Shown one piece after another: positions 8,180-16,433 of a DNA stretch of 64,000 nt. The number at the start of each line of letters is the position of its first letter. Position 1 is the stretch's first letter. Both the position numbers and the translations under genes were made by a program. The notes under the pieces were generated by a model. It saw only the letters and a program-made list of their open reading frames with translations. It was not told the origin of the DNA and ran no database searches. Source of the stretch: Streptomyces rapamycinicus NRRL 5491 (lineage in GTDB: Bacteria; Actinomycetota; Actinomycetes; Streptomycetales; Streptomycetaceae); contig NZ_CP085193.1 in the NCBI RefSeq assembly GCF_024298965.1, forward strand, positions 3,968,001-4,032,000, in the 5' to 3' direction.

Positions 8180-9166
8180 ATGCCCGTCACGGTCGTACGC
8201 CTCAACCTCGTCGATCCCCACGCGACCCCGCGCGGCCTGTCCGAGCGGTACCGCGCCGCGCTGGAGATGGCGGCCTTCGCCGATGAGCGGGGCGTCTCCA
8301 CCCTCCAGACCGAGGAGCACCACGGGTCCCCCGACAACTGGCTGCCCGCCCCGCTGGCCTTCGCGGGCACGCTGCTGGGCGCCACCCGCCGGATCACCGT
8401 CACCGTCTCGGCGCTGATCGCGCCGCTGTACGACCCGCTGCGGCTCGCCGAGGACCTCGCCGTGCTGGATCTGGCCAGTGGCGGGCGGCTGATCACGGTG
8501 GCGGGGATCGGCTACCGGCCGGAGGAGTACGCGGCCCTGGGCACGGACTGGAAGCGGCGCGGCGCGCTTCAGGACGAGGCGCTGGAGACGCTGCTCGCGG
8601 CCTGGACGGGCGAGCCCTTCGAGCACCGGGGCCGCACCGTCCGGATCACCCCGCGCCCGTACACCCGGCCGCATCCGCCACTGCTGATCGGCGGCAGTTC
8701 CCAGGCGGCGGCCCGCCGCGCGGCGCGCCTGGGCCTGCCGTTCTTCCCCAGCGCGCATCTGCCGGAGCTGGAGGCGTACTACCACGCGCGGCGGGAGGAG
8801 TACGGCACCGAGGGCTGGTGCCTGATGCCCCCGGCGGCCACCCCGCTGCTGCACCTGTCCGAGGACCCGGACCGGGGCTGGGAGGAGTACGGCACCCATC
8901 TGCTGTACGAGGCGCGCAGGTACGCCTCCTGGCAGCAGGGCACGGTGCGTTCGGCGGTGCGGTCACGGGCCGAGGACGTGGCGGCGCTGCGCCGTGAGGG
9001 CGTCTACCGCATCGTCACCCCGGAGGAGTGCGTGGCGCTGGCGGAGGAGGGCGGCGAGATGGCGAGTCTGGTGCTCCATCCGCTGTGCGGCGGGATGCCG
9101 GTCGAGGAGGGCTGGCGGTCCCTGCGGCTGTTCGCGGAACGAGTGCTGCCCCGCCTCAAGGACTGA
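8180..9166 (+). CDS. Luciferase-like (LLM class) flavin-dependent oxidoreductase
   Basis: The 328-residue protein has the bacterial luciferase-like TIM-barrel pattern: the EEHHG motif after strand two, the GVGI-like GGRLITVAGIGYRPEEYAALG segment, and RPHPPLLIGGSSQAAARRAARLG near residue 165. ATG 8180 is preferred over the ATG seven codons earlier because GAAGGAGG lies just upstream of it. Such enzymes use FMN or F420; CofC encoded elsewhere in this window shows that F420 is made, but the cofactor and substrate here cannot be told from sequence. The gene is monocistronic, convergent with glcP. Confidence 0.82.
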   Translation: MPVTVVRLNLVDPHATPRGLSERYRAALEMAAFADERGVSTLQTEEHHGSPDNWLPAPLAFAGTLLGATRRITVTVSALIAPLYDPLRLAEDLAVLDLASGGRLITVAGIGYRPEEYAALGTDWKRRGALQDEALETLLAAWTGEPFEHRGRTVRITPRPYTRPHPPLLIGGSSQAAARRAARLGLPFFPSAHLPELEAYYHARREEYGTEGWCLMPPAATPLLHLSEDPDRGWEEYGTHLLYEARRYASWQQGTVRSAVRSRAEDVAALRREGVYRIVTPEECVALAEEGGEMASLVLHPLCGGMPVEEGWRSLRLFAERVLPRLKD

Positions 9167-9210
9167 GGCGGGGCAGTTCTCCTGTTGCGAGGAGTGGGCG
9201 GCGGGGGGGG

Positions 9211-10629
9211 TTAGCCCATCTCCTCCAACGCCTTGCCCTTGGTCTCCGGCACCCACTTGAGGATGAACGGGATCGAGAGCAAGGCGAAGGCCGTGTACAT
9301 GATGTACGTACCCGACAGGTTCCAGTCCGACAGGCTCGGGAAGCTGGCGGTGATGGCCCAGTTGGCGATCCACTGGGCGGAGGCGGCGACACCGAGGCCG
9401 GCGGCGCGGATCTTGTTCGGGAACATCTCGCCGAGCAGGACCCAGACCACCACGCCCCACGAGAGGGCGAAGAACAGCACGAAGGAGTGGGCCGCGATCA
9501 GCGCCAGGACACCCTCCGCGTGCGGCAGCTTGCCGTCCACCAGGTTCGCCGAGAAGGCCCAGGCCACCAGGGCGAGGGAGACGGCCATGCCCACGGAGCC
9601 GATGAGCGCGAGCGGCTTGCGGCCGACCCGGTCGACGAAGATCATCGCGATCACGGTGCCCAGGATGTTGATGATCGACGTGGTGAAGGAGTAGAAGAAC
9701 GAGCTGCTCGGGTCGACGCCGACGGACTGCCACAGCGTCGAGGAGTAGTAGAACGCCACGTTGATGCCGACGAGCTGCTGGAAGACCGAGAGCCCGACGC
9801 CGATCCAGACGATGGGCAGCAGACCGAACCGGCCGCCGAGGAGGTCCTTGAAGGTCGACTTCTCCTCACTGCGCATGGCCCGGTCGATCTCGGCGACCCG
9901 CACATCGAGGTCCACGGTCCTGCCCTCGACCTCCTCCAGGACCTGCTTGGCCTGGGCGGTGCGGCCGACGGAGATCAGGAAGCGGGGCGACTCGGGGATG
10001 GCGAAGGACAGCAGCCCGTAGAGGACGGCCGGGATGATCATGACGCCGAGCATCCACTGCCAGGCCTCCAGACCGGCGATCTGCCCGCGCTGGTCCCCGT
10101 CGGCGAGGTTGAGGATGCCCCAGTTGACGAGCTGGGAGATGGCGATGCCGACGACGATCGCGGCCTGCTGGAACGAGGCGAGCCGGCCGCGGTAGGCGGG
10201 CGGGGCGACCTCGGCGATGTAGGCCGGGCCGATCACCGAGGCCATGCCGATGCCGACGCCGCCGAGCACCCGCCAGAAGGCCAGGTCCCACAGCGAGAAG
10301 GGCAGCGCCGAGCCGACCGCGCTGATCGTGAAGAGGGCGGCGGCGATCTGCATGACGCGGATCCGGCCGATCCGGTCGGCTATCCGGCCCGCGGTGGCGG
10401 CGCCGATGGCCGAGCCGATCAGGGCGATGGCCACGACCTGGGCGAGGGCCGCGGAGCCGATGTCGTACTTGCCGCGGATGGCCTCGACCGCTCCGTTGAT
10501 CACCGAGCTGTCGTAGCCGAAGAGAAAGCCGCCCATCGCGGCGGCTGCGGTGATGAAGATGACGTGGCCGAGGTGGTCCGGCTGGGCCTTGCGGCCCTCG
10601 GCTCCCTGTGCCTGCACGGTGGTGGACAA
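9211..10629 (-). CDS. glcP: Glucose permease of the MFS sugar porter family
   Basis: A 472-residue, 12-membrane-span sugar porter with the family signatures GGFLFGYDSSVI in helix 1, RIADRIGRIRVM between helices 2 and 3, PESPRFL before the central loop and PETKG at the C terminus. The position between ftsY and smc is the position I recall for the main glucose permease glcP1 (SCO5578) of S. coelicolor, which imports glucose by proton symport. The start is most likely TTG 10629: CAGGAG precedes it by 6 bases, whereas the ATG nine codons upstream has no site. Upstream repeats suggest substrate-dependent control. Confidence 0.85.
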   Translation of the reverse strand: MSTTVQAQGAEGRKAQPDHLGHVIFITAAAAMGGFLFGYDSSVINGAVEAIRGKYDIGSAALAQVVAIALIGSAIGAATAGRIADRIGRIRVMQIAAALFTISAVGSALPFSLWDLAFWRVLGGVGIGMASVIGPAYIAEVAPPAYRGRLASFQQAAIVVGIAISQLVNWGILNLADGDQRGQIAGLEAWQWMLGVMIIPAVLYGLLSFAIPESPRFLISVGRTAQAKQVLEEVEGRTVDLDVRVAEIDRAMRSEEKSTFKDLLGGRFGLLPIVWIGVGLSVFQQLVGINVAFYYSSTLWQSVGVDPSSSFFYSFTTSIINILGTVIAMIFVDRVGRKPLALIGSVGMAVSLALVAWAFSANLVDGKLPHAEGVLALIAAHSFVLFFALSWGVVVWVLLGEMFPNKIRAAGLGVAASAQWIANWAITASFPSLSDWNLSGTYIMYTAFALLSIPFILKWVPETKGKALEEMG

Positions 10630-10718
10630 CGTGAACTCCTGACGCCCGCCCGGCAACGGCGCCGGACGTGGGGGGACGGCTGACCCTTCCAGCGGTCGCT
10701 GCTGAGGCGTCGACCACC

Positions 10719-10835
10719 ACTTGAAGGTAAAAGCAACGTTGCAGAGACTATTCCTTCAAGTTTCGAAGTCAATAGAGTGTGACGAAGAAATCGCTCCAGC
10801 GTGTCGACACGCAGGAGCAAGTATTGACTTCAAGT
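10719..10835. promoter_or_regulatory. glcP upstream region: LacI-like palindrome and CTTCAAGT repeats
   Basis: In the gap between the smc stop and the glcP start there is a perfect 10-base palindrome GCAACGTTGC (10733-10742), of the central-CG type bound by LacI-family repressors. An octamer CTTCAAGT occurs at 10754-10761 and 10828-10835, and inverted (ACTTGAAG) at 10719-10726. On the minus strand the hexamer TTGACT (just after CTCTA) could be a -35 box. The region is much richer in A+T than its surroundings, as expected of a regulated promoter. Confidence 0.5.
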
Positions 10836-10845
10836 ATTGAAACGG

Positions 10846-13800
10846 TCACCGCAAGCGCTGGCTGATGACCTTCGAGACGCCGTCACCCTGCATGGAGACG
10901 CCGTACAGCGCGTCGGCGACCTCCATCGTCCGCTTCTGGTGGGTGATCACGATCAGCTGGGAAGCCTCCTGGAGCTCCTGCATGATCCGGATCAGCCGCT
11001 GCAGATTGGTGTCGTCGAGCGCCGCCTCGACCTCGTCCATCACATAGAACGGGCTCGGCCGCGCCTTGAAGATCGACACCAGCAGGGCCACGGCGGTCAG
11101 CGAGCGCTCACCGCCCGACAGCAGCGACAGCCGCTTGACCTTCTTGCCCGGCGGCCGGGCCTCCACGTCCACGCCCGTGGTCAGCATGTTCTCGGGGTCG
11201 GTCAGCACCAGCCGCCCCTCCCCGCCCGGGAACAGCCGCGAGAAGACGCCCTCGAACTCGCGCGCGGTGTCCCGGTACGCCTCCGTGAAGACCTGCTCGA
11301 CCCGCTCGTCGACCTCCTTGACCACCTGGAGGAGATCCGCCCGGGTCTTCTTGAGGTCCTCCAGCTGCTCGCTCAGGAACTGATGCCGCTCCTCCAGCGC
11401 CGCGAACTCCTCGAGCGCCAGCGGATTGACCTTGCCGAGCTGCTGGTACGCCCGCTCCGCGGCCTTCAGCCGCTTCTCCTGCTGCGGTCTCACGTACCGC
11501 ACCGGCTGGTTGCGCGGATGCTCCGGATCGTCCGGCAGCACCTCGCCCTCGGCGGGCGGCGACGGCGGGACGAGCTGGTCGGGGCCGTACTCGGAGATCA
11601 GCCCGGCCGGTTCGACGCCCAGCTCCTCCAGCGCCTTGGTCTCCAGCTGCTCGATCCGCATCCGCTTCTCGGCGCCCAGCACCTCGCCCCGGTGCACCGA
11701 GTCGGTCAGCTTGTCCAGCTCCCCCTTGAGATCACGCCCCTGGCCGCGGGCGGCGTCCAGCTCCCGCTCGCGCTCGGCCTTGGCGCGCTCCGCGGCGTCC
11801 CGCTCCTGCTCGGCCCGGACCAGCGACACCTCGACATGCGCCAGCAGCTGGCGGGCGCCGGAGGCCACGGCCGAGGCCACCTCGGCCTCATGGCGCAGCC
11901 GGGCGCGCCGCTGCTCGGCGCGCGCCCGGGCCTCGCGCTCGGCGCGCGCGCCCCGGTCGAGCGCGTCGGCGCGCCCCGCGAGCCCCTTGACGCGCTCCTC
12001 GTGCGTACGGACCTGGAGCCGCGCCTCCATCTCGGTCTGCCGCGCGTTGGCGCCATCGGCCGCCAGCCGGTCCCGTACCGAGGTGTCGGGCTCCTCCTCG
12101 CCCGGCTCCTCCTCCGCCACGGCCAGCCGTTCGGCGAGCTCCTCGGCCTCCTCGGTCGCCCGCGCCAGCGCCTCCTCGGCCCTGGCGACGGCCGCGGCGC
12201 TCCGCTCGGCCTCCCCGGCGGCCCCGCGCGCCTGCCCGGCCAGCCGGCCCAGCGACTGCGCGACCCGCGACTTCTCCCGGTCCGCCGCGCTCCGGCGGCC
12301 CGCGAGCTCCTCGACGAGCGCCAGGCACTCGGCCCGCCGCTCCTGCGCCGCGCGCTGCGCCCCGGCCAGCTCCTCGCACCGTACGGCGAGCCGCTCGAGC
12401 TCCGCCGCGGCCTCGTCGACGGACGCCTGCACCTCCAGCAGCGTGGGCGCCCCGGCGGACCCGCCCTGCGCGAAGTGCGCCCCGAGCAGATCGCCCTCGG
12501 CGGTCACGGCCGTCAACTCCGGCCGCCGCGTGAGGAGTTCCTCGGCCTCCTCCAGGCTCTCGACCACCACCATGCCGTCGAGCAACCGCCTTACGGCGGG
12601 CAGCAGCGCCGCGGGCCCAGCCACCAGATCCGCCACCCGCGGCATCGCTTCGACGGCCGCGGGCTTCCGGCCCGGCTCCTCGCCGGGTCCGGCACCCGGT
12701 ACGGCCGCCTCTCCCCCGGCGGGCTGCGGCACCCGCGCGGAAACCACCGCCGGGGACGCCCCACCGGCGGCGGCGACCGCGGCACCGGGCTCGGTCGCGG
12801 CACCGGGCTCGGTCACGGCCGGGCCGCCGCCGGACGCCGTAAGGAACTCACGCCCCTCGTCCGCGGCTTCCGCGTCGTCCCTGCGCGCGGAGTCGGCACC
12901 CGGCACCCGTGTGCCGGGCACGGCGCCAGCGCCGTCTGCCGCGCCGGGAGACGCCCCCGCGGCATCGGCGACGGCCCGCGGGGCGCCGGGACCGCCGGGC
13001 TCCGAGGCGCCATCCGGCCAAGGGCCCTCATCGGAGCCGGAGGACTCGGGCGCCGGACCGTCCGCGGGCCACCGTGTGCCCGGCACGGCGGCGGCGCCAT
13101 CAGCCGGGTCGGGGGAGCCCTCCGGTGCGGGCGCGTGAGCCGCGGAACCAGCCCCGGCCGTAGGCGTTTCGGCGTCCGCGCCCGGCTCGGAGCGGGGAGC
13201 GACGGAACCGGGCGCCGCGGGGGTGGCCGCCGATCGCGGCACGGGCCCCTGACCCGGCTCACTCGGCCCCTGACCCGGCTCACTCGGCCCGGCCCCCTCG
13301 GCACGCGTGCCCGGCACGAGGGCGGCGCCGCCCGGCGCGGGCCCGCCGGAGCCGCCCGGCTCCGGCGCGGCGGACGAGGGCCCCGCGAGGTTGGCGGACG
13401 GGGGCTCCTCCTTCTCGGCGTCCGGCGTCGTCAGCAGCAGGGCGGCGCGTCCGGCGTCGTCGGCGCGCAGGAGGCGGATCGCCTCGGCGGCCGCGTGGGG
13501 GCCGCTGACGGCGATCGCGTCGGCGGCGGCACCCAGGGCCGTGGCGACGGGCACCTCGAAGCCCGGGGTCACGGTGAGGAGTTCGGCGGCGGGGCCCAGG
13601 AGTCCGCCGAGGCGGTCGGCGGCGGCCATAAGGGCGCCCGTGCCGTCCTTACGGCGCAGACCGAGGGCGAGGGCGTCATGTCGGGCGGAGGTCGCGGCGC
13701 GCTCGCGTTCGGCGGCCGTCGCCGCCTCGCGGGCCGCGCTCAGCGCGGCCTCCGCCTCGGCGAGCTCACGCTTCGCGGCCTCGTGGCGCTCCGCCAGTTC

Positions 13801-15141
13801 CGCGTCATCCGCGTCGAGTCCGTCGACCTCCGCCTTGAGCTGCTCGTACTCCTCCTGCGCGGCGACCGCGCGGGTCTGTGCCTCGTCGCGGGACGCGGCC
13901 AGCCGCTCGATCTCGGCACGGGCCGAACCGGCCCGGCCGCGGGCGGCGTTCACCTGGCCCTGGAGCCGGGCGAGCCCTTCGCGTCGGTCGGCGATGGCGC
14001 GGGCCACGTCCTTGAGCCGGCGCTCCTCCTCGGCCAGGCTCCGCTCGAGCTCGGCCCGGTGCTCCACGGTGTCGTCCAGCGCCCGGCTCGCCGCCTCCAG
14101 GGCGGCCTCCAGCTCGGCCTCCTGCTCCCGGATGCGGGCCGCCTCGCGCTCCATGTCCTCGGGGTCGCGGCCGCGCCGCTCCTCCCCGGGGGCGGACGTG
14201 GCGCTCTTGACCCGGGCGTCCGCCAGGCTGATCGTGCCGCGCACCCGCTCGGCGAGCTGCGAGAGCTCGTACCAGGTCTGCTGGGCGTCCCGGAGCCGGG
14301 GCGCGAGCCGCCGCACCTGCTCCTCCAGCGCCGCCTCGCGCTGCTGCGCGGTGCGCAGTTCGGTCTCGGCGGCCTCCTTGCGCCGCTTGAGCTCGGCCTC
14401 GTCGGCGACCTCGGCGCGCAGCGCCTCGCGCAGGTTCACCAGGTCGTCGGCGAGCAGCCGCAGCCGGGCGTCGCGCAGATCGGCCTGGATGACGGCGGCG
14501 CGCCGGGCCACCGCGGCCTGCCGGCCGAGCGGCTTGAGCTGGCGGCGCAGTTCGTCGGTGAGGTCCTGGACGCGGGCGAGGTTGGCCTGCATCGCGTCCA
14601 GCTTCCGCAGCGCCTTCTCCTTGCGCTTGCGGTGCTTGAGGACGCCCGCGGCCTCCTCGATGAAGGCGCGGCGGCCGGTCGGGTCGGCGTGCAGCACGCC
14701 GTCGAGCTGGCCCTGCCCGACGATGACGTGCATTTCACGGCCGATGCCGGAGTCGGAGAGCAGTTCCTGGATGTCCAGCAGCCGGCAGGTGTCCCCGTTG
14801 AGCTGGTATTCGCTGCCGCCGTTGCGGAACATGATCCGCGTGATGGTGACTTCGGCGTAGTCGATGGGCAGCGCGCCATCGGCGTTGTCGATGGTGAGCG
14901 AGACCTCGGCGCGGCCGAGCGGGGGACGGCCGGTGGTCCCGGCGAAGATGACGTCCTCCATCTTGCCGCCGCGCAGGGACTTGGCACCCTGTTCGCCCAT
15001 GACCCAGGAAAGGGCGTCCACGACATTGGACTTGCCCGAGCCGTTGGGGCCGACGACGCAGGTGATGCCCGGCTCGAACCGGAGCGTCGTGGCGGAGGCG
15101 AAGGATTTGAACCCTCGCAGGGTCAGGCTCTTGAGATGCAC
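10846..15141 (-). CDS. smc: Chromosome segregation SMC ATPase with expanded hinge
   Basis: Smc is the ATPase of the condensin complex that compacts and segregates chromosomes. Visible: N-terminal Walker A (GPNGSGKSN, about residues 32-40), long coiled coils (about 165-500 and 860-1190), hinge, and C-terminal head with the ABC signature LSLLSGGERSLTAVALL and Walker B FYVMDEVEAALDD. The start GTG 15141 matches the family N terminus (HLKSLTLRGFKSFA). At 1431 residues it is about 240 longer than the roughly 1190 typical for Streptomyces. The excess is a Pro/Gly/Ala-rich stretch at about residues 573-827, exactly between the two halves of the hinge. Heads and arms look intact, so the protein is probably functional. 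Confidence 0.95.
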   Translation of the reverse strand: MHLKSLTLRGFKSFASATTLRFEPGITCVVGPNGSGKSNVVDALSWVMGEQGAKSLRGGKMEDVIFAGTTGRPPLGRAEVSLTIDNADGALPIDYAEVTITRIMFRNGGSEYQLNGDTCRLLDIQELLSDSGIGREMHVIVGQGQLDGVLHADPTGRRAFIEEAAGVLKHRKRKEKALRKLDAMQANLARVQDLTDELRRQLKPLGRQAAVARRAAVIQADLRDARLRLLADDLVNLREALRAEVADEAELKRRKEAAETELRTAQQREAALEEQVRRLAPRLRDAQQTWYELSQLAERVRGTISLADARVKSATSAPGEERRGRDPEDMEREAARIREQEAELEAALEAASRALDDTVEHRAELERSLAEEERRLKDVARAIADRREGLARLQGQVNAARGRAGSARAEIERLAASRDEAQTRAVAAQEEYEQLKAEVDGLDADDAELAERHEAAKRELAEAEAALSAAREAATAAERERAATSARHDALALGLRRKDGTGALMAAADRLGGLLGPAAELLTVTPGFEVPVATALGAAADAIAVSGPHAAAEAIRLLRADDAGRAALLLTTPDAEKEEPPSANLAGPSSAAPEPGGSGGPAPGGAALVPGTRAEGAGPSEPGQGPSEPGQGPVPRSAATPAAPGSVAPRSEPGADAETPTAGAGSAAHAPAPEGSPDPADGAAAVPGTRWPADGPAPESSGSDEGPWPDGASEPGGPGAPRAVADAAGASPGAADGAGAVPGTRVPGADSARRDDAEAADEGREFLTASGGGPAVTEPGAATEPGAAVAAAGGASPAVVSARVPQPAGGEAAVPGAGPGEEPGRKPAAVEAMPRVADLVAGPAALLPAVRRLLDGMVVVESLEEAEELLTRRPELTAVTAEGDLLGAHFAQGGSAGAPTLLEVQASVDEAAAELERLAVRCEELAGAQRAAQERRAECLALVEELAGRRSAADREKSRVAQSLGRLAGQARGAAGEAERSAAAVARAEEALARATEEAEELAERLAVAEEEPGEEEPDTSVRDRLAADGANARQTEMEARLQVRTHEERVKGLAGRADALDRGARAEREARARAEQRRARLRHEAEVASAVASGARQLLAHVEVSLVRAEQERDAAERAKAERERELDAARGQGRDLKGELDKLTDSVHRGEVLGAEKRMRIEQLETKALEELGVEPAGLISEYGPDQLVPPSPPAEGEVLPDDPEHPRNQPVRYVRPQQEKRLKAAERAYQQLGKVNPLALEEFAALEERHQFLSEQLEDLKKTRADLLQVVKEVDERVEQVFTEAYRDTAREFEGVFSRLFPGGEGRLVLTDPENMLTTGVDVEARPPGKKVKRLSLLSGGERSLTAVALLVSIFKARPSPFYVMDEVEAALDDTNLQRLIRIMQELQEASQLIVITHQKRTMEVADALYGVSMQGDGVSKVISQRLR
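12660..13425 (-). repeat. Low-complexity expansion inside the smc hinge
   Basis: About 255 codons rich in Pro, Gly, Ala, Glu and Ser interrupt the Smc hinge between ALLLTTPD and the conserved RVADLVAGPAALLPAVRRLL. It contains the recurring motif VPGT (three times, DNA GTGCC[C/G]GGCAC at 13307-13317, 13076-13086 and 12911-12921) plus VPGAG near the end. It also contains short tandem duplications such as SEPGQGP twice and TEPGAA-type repeats. No folded domain is recognisable. The reading frame stays open throughout, without stop or frameshift. Confidence 0.85.
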
Positions 15142-15308
15142 GCCTTTGGACTCTACCCGCCGCGCTTCCTCCGGCACCGTCCCATGACGGTGGCGCGGCG
15201 CACCCGTCCCGGCTTTTTCTCCGTTTCAGCAATGATCGGTTTCACCGCTGGAAGAGAGGGGCACATCAGTCGGTAAGGGTGGCTGGGAAGCACACTGGGG
15301 ATACGACG

Positions 15309-15330
15309 AAGGGACGCCGAAGCGTCCCTT
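15309..15330 (-). terminator. Small hairpin with TTCG loop upstream of smc
   Basis: Arms AAGGGACGC (15309-15317) and GCGTCCCTT (15322-15330) close a 4-base loop that reads TTCG on the minus strand. It follows the small coiled-coil gene and precedes smc, so it probably ends or attenuates the transcript of the former. Confidence 0.6.
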
Positions 15331-15380
15331 GAAGATTCTCAAGCGGCTGACGATGCAGCCCGACCGGCCCTGGGGCTGGG

Positions 15381-15587
15381 TCAGGCGAGCGCAGGCTCCG
15401 CCTGGGATACGTCGAAGCTTTCGAGCAGCGAGTCGCCGTGACGAGCGGCGGCGGACAGCGCGTCGTTCTCGGCCTGAATCCGAACGATCTCGGATTCAAG
15501 GTCCTGGACGCGCTGCTGAAGCCGTCGCATCTCGGCGAGGACTCGGGGGTCGGAACCGCCGACGTAACCGAGAAGCGCCTTTGCCAT
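15381..15587 (-). CDS. Small conserved coiled-coil protein
   Basis: The 68-residue protein begins MAKALLGYVGGSDPRVLAEM at ATG 15587, with GGAGG 9 bases upstream. Residues 20-48 (MRRLQQRVQDLESEIVRIQAENDAL) form a clear heptad coiled coil. I recall homologues at this position beside smc in other Streptomyces and related actinobacteria, all of unknown function. It is on the same strand as smc but separated from it by a hairpin. A link to Smc function is possible but unproven. Confidence 0.8.
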   Translation of the reverse strand: MAKALLGYVGGSDPRVLAEMRRLQQRVQDLESEIVRIQAENDALSAAARHGDSLLESFDVSQAEPALA

Positions 15588-15960
15588 GATGGATGGTCCT
15601 CCACACTGAGTGACCGACCGAAGCGGTGTGGGTCGTGAGGGAATTTGCACCCGCGCTGCCTGCCGAAATTACTACCGTGCTGCGCGGCAAACAGTTAAGG
15701 TGCGCGGGGCTTCCAGCGTCTCACCAATTGGTTTGAGGGTCAACACGATCACACGCCGACGGGCCCGCAGGGGCCGAGAGCACACTGACGGCGGACGGTC
15801 CCGCCCCTCTCCAGATGACCCATCGCGGTCGGGGATCTTTCGTGACTCCGCAGCCTTCCACGGCGCGGCCCCGTTGGCAACCATCAGCCGATTTCTGCTC
15901 ACCGTGCGCAGGGAAGGCGTGGTCAGAGGGGGGCCGCGGAGGGTGTCTCCGGTGAGTTGA
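15588..15960. other. Intergenic stretch without recognisable gene
   Basis: This 373-base gap lies between the coiled-coil gene and acylphosphatase, both on the minus strand. Neither strand has an ORF with ribosome binding site and family resemblance. The first 150 bases are relatively A+T-rich and presumably hold the promoter of the coiled-coil gene. I see no tRNA, large repeat or strong hairpin. Confidence 0.5.
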
Positions 15961-16242
15961 TCAACGGATTTCGAAGGCGTCGTAGCCGCCGCGCGGTGTG
16001 TCCCAGATCTCGGTGATTCCCTCGACTTTCCCGGGCGTGTCACCGTCCCGGAGCCATTCGAGCAGCTGTTCGCATTCCGCACGCGGGCCCTCCGCGACCA
16101 CCTGCACCCGCCCGTCGGCGAGGTTGGACGCAAAGCCGACGAGGTCCCCGATGCGCAACGCGTTGGCCCGGGTGTACCAGCGGAAGCCGACACCCTGGAC
16201 GCGGCCGCGGACCCACACGGTGAGGCGGACTCTTTCGTTCAT
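15961..16242 (-). CDS. acyP: Acylphosphatase
   Basis: Acylphosphatase hydrolyses carboxyl-phosphate bonds of small acyl phosphates. The 93-residue protein has the whole family signature: [12 protein letters not shown] with the catalytic Arg (in GFR) near residue 21, and [17 protein letters not shown] with the catalytic Asn near residue 40. Length is normal for the family. Its position beside smc is conserved in Streptomyces. It has a divergent neighbour, the CAP-domain gene, about 190 bases away. Confidence 0.95.
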   Translation of the reverse strand: MNERVRLTVWVRGRVQGVGFRWYTRANALRIGDLVGFASNLADGRVQVVAEGPRAECEQLLEWLRDGDTPGKVEGITEIWDTPRGGYDAFEIR

Positions 16243-16351
16243 ATGCGCACGCTAACCCCCCGTCCGAGCAGCCGCTAAACCATCGAATTGCCCAGTGGGC
16301 AGGCGCGTTGGGGCCCGAATGGCGTACAGTCCCGGCTCAACAGGACTCACC

Positions 16352-16391
16352 CACACGAGTGATACATGGCTCGCGCACACGAGTGACACAT
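16352..16391. promoter_or_regulatory. 24-bp-spaced direct repeats upstream of the CAP-domain gene
   Basis: CACACGAGTGATACAT (16352-16367) and CACACGAGTGACACAT (16376-16391) are 16-base direct repeats, differing at one base, with a 24-base period. They lie 43-82 bases upstream of the ATG at 16434, where an activator or repressor would bind. The protein that binds is unknown. Confidence 0.55.
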
Positions 16392-16433
16392 TTCGAGCGA
16401 CTTTTGACGCCGAGCACACAAGGAAGGCAGGAG

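Noticed and set aside
10837..15276. A 1479-codon open frame on the plus strand opposite smc
   Set aside because: It is the antisense shadow of smc: long non-stop frames arise opposite genes with very high G+C at third positions. Its product has no domain, and its start lacks a ribosome binding site.
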